From assembly GCA_023014485.1 (NCBI GenBank), contig JAJOZX010002581.1:186001-250000 (forward strand): a DNA stretch of 64,000 nucleotides. Direction: 5' to 3'. Position numbers and translations under genes: made by a program. Below, piece by piece: positions 31,800-42,439 of this stretch. The notes below the pieces were generated by a model. The model had not been told where the DNA came from. It ran no database searches and saw only the letters and a list, made by a program, of their open reading frames with translations. The stretch comes from Bathynomus jamesi (lineage: Eukaryota > Arthropoda > Malacostraca > Isopoda > Cirolanidae). Within the stretch, counting starts at the first letter, position 1. Each line of letters opens with the position of its first letter.

Positions 31800-34480
31800 T
31801 CGGACCGAGTCGTGTCAGTGCTTTGTGGGTTAGGTGTGTGTGTGTTTGTGTTTTCTGTACTGTGTGATGTCTGTGGGGCGTGGTATGGAGTGGAGTAATT
31901 GGTTATAATGTCTCTCTGGTGTTACTTTGATGGTGCGAGGTGTTGGTGCATGATTGTACATGTAGTGGCAAGGGTGTTGTGGTTTAATTATCGCTGCTGC
32001 CATGAATTGCATTCCCCTCATGTCTAAATGTTCCCTAACTTTCAGTATTTTTGTTTCTGTTTGCAGGTGTTCTATTGGTGTTTTTGAGTACATTCTGTAA
32101 TGATACGAAGTGCGTTGTTTTGTATTGTCTGTAAGGTGTTTATGTGTGTGTTTGAGATAATGGGTGCCCAGCACGGGCTAAGATAGTCCATAACTGAGCG
32201 AATATATTGTTTGTATATGAATGATGGTGTTTCCTGCTGGTGTCCAAAGTTAGTGCCTGTTAGTACCCTAAGCGTGTTAAGTCTTGACGTACATTTGTTT
32301 TTAATGTCCTGAATGTGGTTTGCAAAAGATGATGTGTTGTATGTGACCCTAAGTATTTTGGTCCTGTGAGTGTGTGAAATGTTGGTGTTGTTTAGTGTAA
32401 GCTGTGGAGTTATCTGGTGTTCTTTTGTATTGCTTGTGAGCAAGGTGATGGTTGATTTTACGGGCGCTCTTTGAGTCTATTGTGTGTGAGCCAGTCTTGT
32501 ATACTGTTTATGTATGTTTGTATGTTTGTAGGTTATTTGTAGCGGTGTCGATGTTGTTGTGGGTGGATGTTTGAGTGATGTCATCTGCATATGATGATAA
32601 GGTGATCTTGTTATCTATGGGTGTTGGAATGTCATGCATGTATAAGTTGAAGAGTGTTGGTGAGAGAACAGAGCCTTGAGGGACCCATTCGGAAAAAGCT
32701 TGTTTTTGGATGACTTGCCATTAGGCGATAGTGGTATGTGTGGGTTGGTGATTTGTAAGATTAGTCTTTCTGTTACCTTCGAAGGTGTGCATAGTAAAGT
32801 AATGGGTCTGTTGGAAGCTGGTTCTGTTAGATTTTTGTTAGGTTTGAGTAGTGTAATAATTTTACCTTGTTTCCATATGTCAGGAACAATACAGTGTTGG
32901 TTGTTGTTGTTGTTGTTGTTGTTGGTGTTGTTTGTTGTTGTTGTTGGTGTTGTTGTTGTTGTTTAGCCGATCAGCCCACCCTGTTCGAGCAAGCCGGCGG
33001 CACGCAGGTAACCGATCGCCCTCTCCGGAATGGACCAAAGGTTCAGCGCACTAGTGATATTGTGTTGTGTTCCTTGTTGTGCTAGAGCGGTACAGTCTGT
33101 CATAATGTGTTCAATTGTTTGTGGTGTGTCCTGGCACAGGTGGCAGGTGTCGTCTGTGGAGTTGTCTAGTCTGTGTTTATATTTCCGTAAGTTGGGGTGA
33201 TGTCCATCACAGTGTTGGTATGAATATGTGCTGATATTTGTAAGAGATAGTATTCCCTGTTGGCCCCAAGTGTTCAAGGTGTATGTTAGATATGTTGTCT
33301 GGTGCAGTAGCATTCGAATTCTCAATGTTTTTGATGATCTTTGTGGTCTGGTCTGTATTGAAGGGTGTAATGGTCGTGTCGAGTCTGTAGGTTTTCTTGT
33401 GTCTGACTGTTTGTCTGTCTGCGTATTTCTGGTTGTTGGCTCTGTTTAAGTGACTTATCTTTGCGTAGTGATTAACTAGAATGTTAGCTTTTTGTGTATA
33501 TGTTGGGTTATTATTTTGGCTGCGACAGATAGCCGCGTGTGAGGTGTGAATGCCGCTGTTAGAGTGGGTAATACTGTTTATATTCTTTTATAGCCTGGAT
33601 GTATCTGTGGAGTGGTTTAGTGTTGTTATGAATTCCATAAATATTTCTGTTTGTTTTTCTTTGAGTTTGTTGTTTATTTCTGTGTTGAGCTGTTGTATCT
33701 GCTGTTTTATGGCTACTGTGTGTGGTGTTTGTATGCTATGTTTTAGGTTGTTACGTTGCCTTATGAGGTGGGCTATTTCTCTAGTGTAATTTGGGTTGTA
33801 TTTCCTAATGTTGCCCTTGGGTATGAGTTTATTTGCATTATTGATGATCTGATTAAATGGCTCGAGTGTTGTATTGATGTTTATGATGGGTGTGCTGTTT
33901 AATGTGGTGAATTGCTCCTCAGTCTGTATTTTGAACTGTCCCAATCAGCTTTCTTCTAATTTCTGTAAGTGTGCCGAAGGCTGTTGGGACAGAGTGTTGA
34001 ACGTGTTGTAATTATGATGGGCAGGTGGCCAGTGTGTGTGTTGCTAGTGACGGGGAACAGAACGTTATGTCTGGGGAGGAGTTTGAGTATCCTGCTTGAT
34101 GTGGTATGTGTGTATGTTCTTCTGTATTGTTAAGAATGAAGAGGTTCTTTAGTTCTGTGGCTTTGTTGGCGCCTCTTGTGTTGCTTTGGTTGTGTAGGTA
34201 CCAACTAGTGTCTTTAGCGTTGAAGTCTCCTCCTAAGATGACATTAATGAGAGAGGCCAGATTATGTAACTGTGGATTGTAATTGGCTGGCACCTGAGGT
34301 GAACTATCTGGTGGGGTGCAAATGTTGATGAGTGTGGTGTTGTGTTTTGCGCGTATTTTAATGTTAACTGCCTGTATTTCTATCGTGTTATCTGCTTGGA
34401 TTGTGTTTGTAATGTTTTGGGTGGCATCACTGTAGCTAATGCTTTTACGTATGTAAGTGATGAGTCCAACCCCGTGAACC
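31800..34480 (-). pseudogene. LINE endonuclease-RT with CCHC C-terminus, decayed
   Basis: Reading on the minus strand, the endonuclease part holds GGDFNAKDTSW near 34230 and a SSPDITFCS block near 34080. A Gln/Asn-rich linker (33944-33588) follows, then the start of RT (about 33400-33215, with ATAPDNIS). After the inserted 3' fragment, RT resumes at 32890 with NRPITLL-like sequence and continues through a degenerate YADD region near 32590. The thumb and tail lie at 32443-31830. The C-terminal zinc motif CHLC...H...C is seen in the inserted copy and, in degenerate form, near 31650. Multiple frameshifts occur. Jockey/I-type clade is inferred from the GGDFNAK and CCHC motifs. Confidence 0.8.
32900..33208 (-). 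mobile_element. 5'-truncated LINE 3' fragment nested in its own family
   Basis: About 310 bp, nearly the same as 31450-31710, with a (AAC)n tail at its left end (plus-strand GTT repeats). A direct repeat ACAGTGTTGG flanks it (about 32890-32899 and 33209-33218). It encodes the terminal CHLC...H...C knuckle. Confidence 0.85.
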
Positions 34481-34682
34481 CCAGTACGATTGGTTATGTT
34501 AAGTCGTGATATTTTCGTTAGTTAGCCTTATAAGGCTAACTAAAGAAGCTGGGGGCCCTGATCTTCAGGTGATCAAAATTTTCTTTTTGAAAGGTTTAAT
34601 TTGGGGTTTAAAATTTTATTTTTTTAAGTTTTTATACATAAAAGGAAAGGGAAATAAAGGTTTTAGTTCTCTTGCTTAGCTA

Positions 34683-34890
34683 TGGTGAAAGCTGTCTCTT
34701 TTAATTGTAATTCTTTGCGAAATAATTATAGAAAGTTTAACTGATAGATTTGATGTTTTTCCTCAGAAAATTACACTATGAGTTATGATATTCATTTTAT
34801 TAATTGTATTAATATAAATTTTAATGGTTTTGCAATTATATATGGACCTATTGACATTTCATCGGAGGATAAATTTCATCGATACTAATA
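34683..34890 (+). pseudogene. LINE ORF2 start (endonuclease N-terminus), fragment
   Basis: An ATG at 34683 starts MVKAVSFNCNSLRNN, a typical first strand of APE-type LINE endonucleases. A stop follows after 20 codons, and a further frame near 34780-34880 shows IYGPID-like sequence. It probably belongs with the ORF1-like fragment at 31061-31328. Confidence 0.5.
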
Positions 34891-35256
34891 ACCGAACCTA
34901 GGCCTTAACTAACCTAATTTAATGTAACTCTAAACTAACTTGTCGATAAAATGTCGTTTGGCTGACCAGGTATCATCCCACTTATTCTCATTCCCATTTC
35001 ATTTCCCGCCCAAGAGTGAGAAATCGGCGAGTGAGAATTTCAAAGGAGGTGATTCTCAAATTGGTATAATCCCTCCCATTTCACACCATTTTCAGTCTCA
35101 TACACGGCTTTCCCACTTTGGTCCAGGTTAGGTTAGGTTTGGTTTAATTATTTAATATAGTAAATATTAGGCATTCTCATTTTGCACCTTTACCGCGAAT
35201 GAGAATGGGAATGACAGTGAGTAGGAAGTAATCGTAATATACTGTATATATAATTA
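34891..35256. other. No recognisable gene
   Basis: Contains two short TTAGG-like runs (CTAACCTAA near 34910 and AGGTTAGGTTAGG near 35125). No frame with motifs. Confidence 0.35.
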
Positions 35257-35700
35257 TAATAATAACATTGTACAACAGTGAAAAAAAAATAGAAATGAGA
35301 TCGTCATTTTTATGGCTAATTATATGCGTAGATTGCGAAAATAACACTCATTTATTTGTATCACCCACTGATTTTATGAAAATGACCCTATTTCATTGTA
35401 TCATTTTGAGAACCACTGGTTCTCTGAACGCATCTTTTACATTTTGTTCAGTCATGCATATGTTGTGGTTGTGGTGTTCGGCTCTGTGTTTCCACTTTGA
35501 TTTTATGAAAAATTTCTTTCATTAATCATTTAAAACAAAGTTGTCAGCCATATTTTATCATAAATCGGTGCTATAAGTGAGTATTATTGAATAACGCTAT
35601 CAAATTATGTATATTTCACCGACAACGTCTATATTGTGTGAAATTGCAAATTGATCTATCATTTTCTTATTTTACAGGTTTTTATTGATGTTATGCTACA

Positions 35701-37448
35701 ATGCCTAGAGAGTGCAAAAATTCGCCAGACAGTTTTTGTTATATTTGGGACATTAACGTTAGAACAGTATAAAAGGAAGTTGACTTCTCATATGAAAAAG
35801 CTTTATGAATTATGGGCGCCTCATATCTGCTGTGTGAGATGTACAAGCTCGTTATCTGCATGGTTCAAAGGCACCGGTCCTGGTCTGGGATTCGGTGTCC
35901 CAATGGTATGGAGAGAGCCGCTGGACCATTCAACTGATTGCTGTTTCTGCTTAACGAACATTACAGGTTTGAATCTTTTATTTTTCTAAATATACGTCAA
36001 ATTTGGTGTTTTTAGCACATTTTAGCATATCCTGCTCTGCATAATGTATTACACAATTATGCTATCTTAAGTAGTCAACAATGTCTATTGTCTTACATTA
36101 CAGGTTGCAAAAGAAAAGGGAAAAAGGCTATAGTCTACCCAAATCTTCGTTCTGCTATGCGTCCTGTGGAACATTCTACAGATATACCCATCCCTCGTCC
36201 TCCAGCTGAAATGCCGACCGATAACACAGACTCTGACAAATCGGAATCAGACGGCGAATGCTATGAAGCTCAAGTCGAGTCCAAGAAAGAACAACATCTC
36301 GTCACGCAGTCTGAACTCAATGATTTGGTCCGTGATTTAATACTTACCAAGCAACAAAGTGAACTGCTGGCCTCACGTCTACAAGAATGGAATCTGCTGG
36401 TGGAAGACGTACGAATTACACCATTCCGAAAACGCTCCTTGGATTTGCAGGAATATTTCACAATGAAGAACAATCTTTGTTATTGCATTGATATACATGG
36501 TCTGTTCGATGCTCTGGGTTTGTGTTTTGAACCGAATCAGTGGAGATTGTTCATTGATGCATCTCTGTACAGTGTTAAGGGTGTACTGCTACACAATGGG
36601 AACACAATGCCTTCTGTTCCGATCGCTCATTCAGTCGTCTTGAGAGAAACGTATGACAATGTTGCTTTTATTCTGGACTGTATAAAATACAATGAACATG
36701 AATGGCTTATCTGCGCAGATTCGAAGGTTGTGGCTATTCTCAATGGATTGCAAACTGGCTATACGAAATACATGTGTTTTCTATGCAAGTGGGATAGCCG
36801 AGCAAGGTCTGAACACTACACACGCTCAGTATGCCCGCCGCGAGACAATTCCTCACCTGGATCTCACAATGTTATTCACGAACCACTAGTACGAAAGGAA
36901 AAGGTTATCTTGCCGCCACTTCACATAAAACTCGGGCTGATGAAACAATTTGCAAAGGCGTTGAAACAGGATAAGCCTGCCTTCAAATATCTAAAGGAAA
37001 AATTCCCAAAAATAAGTGATGCTAAGATTAAAGAAGGCATATTCGTCGGCCCTCAAATTGACCAACTCATGCTAGACGAACACTTTGAAGCGGTGATGGA
37101 TGAGGTTGAGTTGGCAGCCTGGCGTGCATTCAAAAACGTGTGCAGCGGTCTACTCGGAAAGACTAAATACGACAACTATGCTGCACTTGTGGATCAACTT
37201 ATCAACTCATTCCAACATTTCGGATGTAAGATGTCATTGAAAATTCATTTTTTGCATTCACATCTCTCATTCTTTCCGAAAAACGCATCTGCTGTTAGCG
37301 ACGAACACAGGGACAGAATCCACTAGGATATAGCCACAATGAGAGCCGATACAAAGGAAAGGGGAGCCCTGTTATGCTGGCCGATTTCTGCTAGAATTTA
37401 AAGCGTGACCAACCAGAAGCATCACACAAACGCCAGCCTAAATACAAA
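35701..37448 (+). pseudogene. Candidate DDE transposase, copy 2, with a 137-bp intron
   Basis: ATG at 35701 begins the Cys-rich N terminus. A frameshift near 35745 and a short deletion follow, then the frame runs to 35966. An intron with GT...AG ends (35967-36103, acceptor TTACATTACAG) interrupts a codon exactly inside the stretch that is continuous in copy 1 (after NIKG). The second exon (36104-37323) keeps RLFIDAS, LICADSK, CFLCKWDSR, PPLHIKLG and GPQIDQLM. After an in-frame TAG at 37324 a frameshift near 37365 and a TAG near 37390 (where copy 1 has Trp) follow, before a TAA near 37446. The second Asp and CxxC are retained. An acceptor-like TTTTACAG lies about 22 bases upstream of the ATG. 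Clearly inactive. Confidence 0.75.
35967..36103 (+). other. Spliceosomal intron in transposase copy 2
   Basis: GTTTGA donor after ACAG and TTACATTACAG acceptor; removal joins the protein exactly where copy 1 is continuous. Copy 1 lacks it. Confidence 0.7.
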
Positions 37449-37726
37449 TAATGAGTTGAAAACAGTATAATACGAGAGTTTTATGTTAATTTTGTACATA
37501 TATGTTGAAGTATAGCAACAATTAAACTGTTCCATATGATAAAGCCTATCTGTTTATCAATATATTCTTATTTTTTGGTAAGAAGAGTTTAAGCAGTCAT
37601 TACAAAAAAACATGACGTGATAGAAAAAAACTATTTTCAGATTTGGAATCAGCACACTCGAAATATTAAGAATGACCAAATGTTATTCCCGTTTTTTTTT
37701 CTGAACCGAAAATTTGTTGTACAGTG

Positions 37727-38256
37727 TAATAATAAAATTCAAAATTTTTACGTGAACTTTATGAAAAGTGATAAAACCCACGAGGAAAATGAAAAATCAT
37801 TTTAACTGCTTACGCCTTTTACAAGACTTTCTGATGGAATGAAAAAATTAAAGTAAACAACCTATACTACAGTAAAATCCACCCCCAAAATGGTTTTAAC
37901 CTTTGAAGAGTATTTTTAAGTTCCGCCGGATACATTCCTTCGAAGCTTTCTCAATTATTAATTTTTTTTTAATTTCTTCCGAAATAATGTCATCTAATTT
38001 GTATTGGCAACGACTCATCTTAATATTGGAAATGGATTATACATATATATATGTATATATTGTTTCCAAGAAGTTTATCTCTATTTTATTAAAATTGTTA
38101 ATTACAGACGTTGCAGTATTGCAGTTGATTCTATGATCATTATTAATTAAATGAGAGGATATTGCACTGTTATTTCTACAATATCAGACATTTCTTTGTG
38201 TTGCTTGAATCTTGTTTTTAAAAGCTTGCAGCTTCGACAATATGTATGAGATTATA

Positions 38257-38287
<31 letters not shown>

Positions 38288-38330
38288 GCTGTGTGTGTAT
38301 ATATATATATATATGTATATACACACACAC
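37727..38330. other. No recognisable gene; microsatellite at the right edge
   Basis: AT-rich, with (TA)n at about 38258-38287 and compound TA/CA to 38330. The 77-codon frame at 37903 has no motif. Confidence 0.4.
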
Positions 38331-39708
38331 GAGGGCCACTCAATATATTTTGCTCCACCTTTTTTTTTCTTTCCAAGTTTCCTCGTAAGTTCCAGAAATT
38401 GTGTACACAAGTAGTTACATACCTTTTTCACAATTTTTTATTTTTCCACATAGTCTCCATCCTTTTCTACGGCTTTCTTCCACCTCGAAACAAGGGCCTT
38501 TATTCCTTGCTGGTAAAAGTCCGCTGGGTTCCGCTCGAGGCACCTCTTAACCTCCTCAACAACCTCATCGTCACTCTGAAACTTTCTTCCACGAATAGCA
38601 TCCTTCATTGGCCAAAACAAATGGAAGTATGAAGGTGCCAGATCCGGGCTGTATGGATGGTGGGGTAACACAGTCAAGAGCATTTTTGTGATGGCCTCTC
38701 TTGTTTGCAAACTGTTGTGTGGTGTTGCGTTATCGTGCAAAAGAAGGACGTGTTCCAGTTTTCTCTTCGGTCGAACTCGCTTTATACGTCTCTGGAGTCT
38801 ATGTAGGCTAGCATTATATGCCTCTGAGTTGATTGTTTGGGGTTTTGTTCATAATGCCCACCAGAATCACCCCTTTCATGTCCCAGAACATGGTGGCCAT
38901 AACGTTTCCTGCGGAGAGAACCATTTTGAACTTTTTCTTGCGTGGGGAGTCCGCTTGATGCCACTCCATTGTTTGGCGTTTTGTTTCAGGTTCAAAGTGG
39001 TGTACCCAAGTCTCATTCCCAGTCACAATTCGTGAAAGGAAGTCATCCCCTTCTGTCTCATATCGAACGAACGACTCAGAAGCAATTTCTTTTCTTTGGG
39101 CTTTGTGATCTTTAGTCAGTTGGCGAGGAACAAACCGTGAACACACTTTTGAGTATCCCAGTTGCTGAATTATCATATTCACACTTCCTTCACTAATTCC
39201 TAGCTCCAGTGATACGTCCTTGTATGTGACGTGCCGATTTGATCGAATGATGCTGTTAGCACGTTGCACAGTGTGAGATGTGACAGCCGATGCCGGGCGA
39301 CCGCTGCGTGGTCCATTATCGAGGCTGGCTCTCCCTCTCTCCGATGATCTCACACGTTTAGACCAGCGTCTAACTGTGCTTCGATCAGCAACAGCATCTC
39401 CGTAAACGTTTTGTAGACGTTTGTGAATATTTTCAACTGTTTCTTTCTCTGCGGTTACGAACTCGATAACAGCTCTCTGTTTACGACACACATCACTTTT
39501 AGACGCCTTTTTCGAAACTGCGTTAACCATCGGTTTTATACAAGGGCGTTTAAAAGCGGTTTTATACAAGGAAGGGAGGTTCAAACTGGAAAATCGGGTT
39601 ATATGAAGCGCAGAAAGTTCAAACTTACGGCCCAAAAGACATTTGAGCCCCATGGCCTATTATTTAGCTTAGAAAAAAGGGTGGGGCGAAATATATTGAG
39701 TACCCCTA
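38331..39708 (-). mobile_element. mariner element
   Basis: The left end GAGGGCCACTCAATATATTT and the right end, reverse-complemented, TAGGGGTACTCAATATATTT form TIRs that extend through GC.CCACC. The element is embedded in (TA)n, so the TA duplication cannot be read unambiguously. Length about 1.38 kb. Confidence 0.85.
38438..39530 (-). pseudogene. mariner transposase, one frameshift, first Asp replaced
   Basis: Minus strand. The natural start is probably an ATG near 39530 (MVNAVSKKASKSDVCRKQ). Two HTH segments follow, with the RSGRPASAV linker between them. The first catalytic site reads TGNETWVHHF near 39015, Asn in place of Asp. A frameshift near 38815 moves reading to the frame holding LLHDNATPHNS (second Asp, near 38730) and YSPDLAPSYFHLF (third Asp, near 38640), spacing as in D,D(34)D mariners. 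C terminus at 38438. Inactive in this copy. Confidence 0.9.

Positions 39709-39763
<55 letters not shown>
39709..39763. repeat. (TA)n microsatellite
   Basis: TA array between the mariner and Merlin relic. Confidence 0.9.
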
Positions 39764-39764
<1 letters not shown>

Positions 39765-39766
<2 letters not shown>

Positions 39767-40484
39767 ATCTTTTCCAAAATCCGGACCGTTCTTTATAACT
39801 AGAAAGCTACATTATTATCATGTGGTTTTGCGTGCTGATTTCAAAAAAGTTATTCCTTTTTTGGAAAAATGAAAATTAAAAAAGTTACAGCAATTTTTAT
39901 TACTATTATTTACATATATCGCTATATGATAAATATCACTTTCTAAAATGTTTTAATTTGTTTCAGAATTTAACGTAACCTAACCTATACACAGTACCAC
40001 ACCGTGATCGAGAAACTCTTTTCGACTGTATTAAGGCTAATATAGAAGATGGCTCGACCATTATAAGTGACCAATGGAAAGGATACGAAAATTTAAATCA
40101 GTTACCTGGTTATAATTTTAAGCACTTGACTGTGAATCACAATCATAACTTTGTTGACCCCCGAAGCTAGAGCACATACTCAAAACGTTGAATCGTTGTG
40201 AATGTGGCCAAGCAAAGAAACACGTGTCAGTGGGGAACCAAACGTGAAATGATTGACAATTATTTATGTGAATTTATGTGACGTCAGCGTAACAAAGATC
40301 AAAATTTATTTTTGACCATTCTTGGAGATATGTATATGCAAATATTATAAATAAAAATTGCTGTAACTTTATTTTTTATTTCTCCAAAAAAAAAGAATAA
40401 CTTTTTTAACTCAGCACGCAAAACCACATAATAATAATGTAACTTTCTAGATATAAAGGACGGTCCGGATTTTGGAAAAGAGGC
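39765..40484 (+). mobile_element. Merlin DNA transposon relic with ~150-bp TIRs
   Basis: The left end GGATCTTTTCCAAAATCCGG and the right end, reverse-complemented, GCCTCTTTTCCAAAATCCGG are the tips of inverted repeats of about 150 bp (39765-39920 against 40325-40484). Flanking octamers ATATATAA and ATATATCA match at 7 of 8. Merlin elements make 8-9 bp duplications. The transposase fragment inside is Merlin/IS1595-like. Confidence 0.8.
39998..40262 (+). pseudogene. Merlin (IS1595-like) transposase fragment
   Basis: The frame from about 40000 reads RDRETLFDCIKANIEDGS, then TIISDQWKGY with the second catalytic Asp, then HLTVNHNHNFVDP. A stop at the AGC-TAG near 40168 is due to a frameshift: the neighbouring frame gives AHTQNVESL with the catalytic Glu, followed by a stop where Trp is expected. 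The last part (WGTKREMIDNYLCEFM) is back in the first frame. The N-terminal half of the protein is missing. Confidence 0.8.
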
Positions 40485-40602
40485 ATATATCATATCATGG
40501 GAGTTTGTAGTTATAAGAGTTATAAAATTAATGTAACACATTTAAACTTTTGGTAACTTTCATTTCGTGAAAAAAATTAATATAATAAGAAAGTTCTCTT
40601 AA

Positions 40603-40681
<79 letters not shown>

Positions 40682-41458
40682 TATAGTAGAATCATTTTAA
40701 GAAAATCGAAATTGCAAAACTGTTTCTCGTTCGACTGAAAAGTGCGATTGATTTATTTGTTCCAGAAATATCGGTATATGAACCGCCAGTGATCCTTCTT
40801 CCATTTTGACCATTAATCAGACCACAATTCATTCATAAGGAAGAAATGGACATTGAAAGTTAAGAGAAAGAGGAATGATTTTATGTACTTTTCTTAAAAG
40901 GGTTTATCCTTAATTAATCCAATTAACAAAGGATGAAGAGTTTGGTGTTTGTATAAAGAACGAATTTTGGAAGAAGTAATGCCGTTTTGTTCGGGATTGA
41001 CAAAAAGCACATTTCCTGGAAATATTTCGGTTGCTTTTATAGCTGAGATAAAAATAATTAAAAAAAATTTCCTTTCGGAGTAACTGAAAAAAACCTACGC
41101 ACTGAAGTTAGTCACTTAATATGTTTATGACACCAATCATAATCATGAAATACTTCTTTCAGATGAATGTTGACGCAGCAGCAGTTTCATCTCATTCACG
41201 AACAGTGTGATGTCATTTAAGCATGATCGCGAAGGGGGTCCAGAATTAGGGATGACTTTTTCTAACATAACAGTAACAATAACATTTGCTCGGTAAAAGC
41301 TGAATTTTCTCACGGAAACCTTTTCTTCTTGCGTACATGGGAAATTCCACTCATAAAGTTCCCCATAAAGTGAAGATCAATAAAAATGGAAGTAAATGAC
41401 AAACTAATCTATTTATTTGCGCATACCAACTTCATGATTTGTAAAAGAAACAATATAA
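40485..41458. other. No recognisable gene; contains (TA)n at about 40607-40678
   Basis: Besides the 70-bp TA array, no motif or repeat is recognised in this AT-rich interval. Confidence 0.5.
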
Positions 41459-41466
41459 CATTCTAG

Positions 41467-42155
41467 CAGGAGCGGCTCGCAGGTAGGCACTGTGGAACTG
41501 CAGCACCCCCATGATCTTATGATCTTTATATTTAAATATTTAAAATAGCCTCTCTGATTGTTTTTTTTCAATGAACTTTGAGTTTCTAAATCAGATTATA
41601 TCCTTTTTTCCTTAAACTATTACAATGCCGAACGAATTAATCACGGAAGTAGCTTCAGCCTTCCCGTGGAACTGCGTACTTAACAGTTCCAGATTTTGTT
41701 CGAAACGCTTGAAACCTCGGTGGCGGACGTACGAAGAGCGAGTCAGAATCGCGGGTTTAAGAGGATCCAAATCGGCACTGCTCTGTTCACAGTCTGTGGA
41801 CAGAGCAGTGCCGATTTGTTTGTTTGACGTGGTAGTTGTGTTGCTGTATCGTTTGCTAATTCGAAATTTAATTTCCGAATTGTATTTATCAATGATTCGT
41901 TATCATTTATTTTTTGTCGTGAGATTGAAGTTAATTATATAATAATTGGATTATTTACAATATATAGCTTCCATTTCTTAGAATATTTTTTCGCTCAGAA
42001 TAAAAACAGAAGAATGGAATTTGTTTATAAATAAAATTTTTGGCAAATTCGAAATTACCAGTTAAGCGTAAGTACCCTATAGTTGATTTTATGATACTAT
42101 TTTACTTATTTTTATGACTGAGTAGTGAGTAGTTATCTATTTATCTATTCGACTT

Positions 42156-42190
<35 letters not shown>

Positions 42191-42256
42191 ATCGACACAA
42201 TTGTTCGCAATTTCTGAGGCAGCACCCCCATAACTGAAAGTCACGAGCCGCCACCG
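41467..42256. mobile_element. Non-autonomous hAT element, 790 bp
   Basis: Left end CAGGAGCGGCTCG and right end (complement) CGGTGGCGGCTCG, flanked by a perfect 8-bp duplication CATTCTAG at 41459-41466 and 42257-42264. Subterminally GCAGCACCCCCAT occurs on both sides in inverted orientation when compared as complements. The interior holds a hairpin (AAATCGGCACTGCTCTGT and its complement, about 41768-41818) and a 105-codon frame (41625-41942) without motifs. No transposase. Confidence 0.85.
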
Positions 42257-42439
42257 CATTCTAGTGACTGGTACTACAATTTTATGTTCTGATACTGATC
42301 AATATTTTTTTTTAAAATCTTGCGTATATATATAGTACGGAGAAAATTTCACACTTCGTTTGTCTCCTAAAATACGAAGAGGAATGTGAATATAACTAGC
42401 TTCGACTGGAAATGAACACACCATAATCCATATATATAC

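Larger units (their letters stand above)
31450..34486 (-). mobile_element. Jockey/I-like LINE inserted in MITE F3
   Basis: Minus-strand LINE. Its 3' end at 31450 is an (AAC)n tail (plus-strand GTT repeats at 31450-31464). Its 5' end is truncated inside the endonuclease at about 34486. A ~10-bp target duplication ACGATTGGCT / ACGATTGGTT lies at 31440-31449 and 34487-34496, in the palindrome centre. A shorter copy of its own 3' end is inserted at 32900-33208. Confidence 0.85.
31329..34574. mobile_element. Foldback MITE F3, split by a LINE insertion
   Basis: The left arm (31329-31438) begins GGATCACCTGAAGATCAGGG and the right arm (34497-34574) ends with its complement apart from one terminal base. 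A direct repeat AAAATTTTC of 8-9 bp flanks it (31320-31328, 34575-34583). The arms share CCCCCAGCCTTCTTTAGTTAG with MITE F1. A LINE of about 3 kb is inserted near the centre of the palindrome. Confidence 0.85.
35266..37726 (+). mobile_element. DNA transposon of unassigned superfamily, copy 2 (2.46 kb)
   Basis: The left end reads CATTGTACAACA and the right end, reverse-complemented, CACTGTACAACA, compared with CACTGGGGAACA in copy 1. The subterminal regions also match copy 1: CCACTGATT...GAAAAT on the left, and AAAAACTA...TTTGGAATCAGC on the right. TAA repeats flank both ends (TAATAATAA), so the target duplication is ambiguous but compatible with the 6 bp of copy 1. It carries a homologous but more decayed gene on the plus strand. 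Confidence 0.75.

Noticed and set aside
32676..33085. Val- and Cys-rich plus-strand frames
   Set aside because: Translations of the GTT-repeat tail on the wrong strand of a LINE.
19594..34583. Foldback MITEs first read as having inverted duplication of flanking DNA
   Set aside because: Each proved to have an ordinary 8-9 bp direct target duplication once the terminus was placed at GGATCA or GGTACTT.
29200..35140. TTAGG-like runs (CCTAACCTAA, AGGTTAGGTTAGG) as telomeric sequence
   Set aside because: Only two or three units each and mostly within MITE arms; too short for an interstitial telomere.
40225..40245. CAGTGGGGAACCAAACG resembles the TIR of the new transposon at 26108
   Set aside because: It lies in the coding frame of the Merlin transposase (QWGTKRE) and has no partner copy, so it is a chance resemblance.
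41625..41942. 105-codon frame inside the non-autonomous hAT
   Set aside because: It runs through a hairpin and AT-rich sequence and has no transposase motif.
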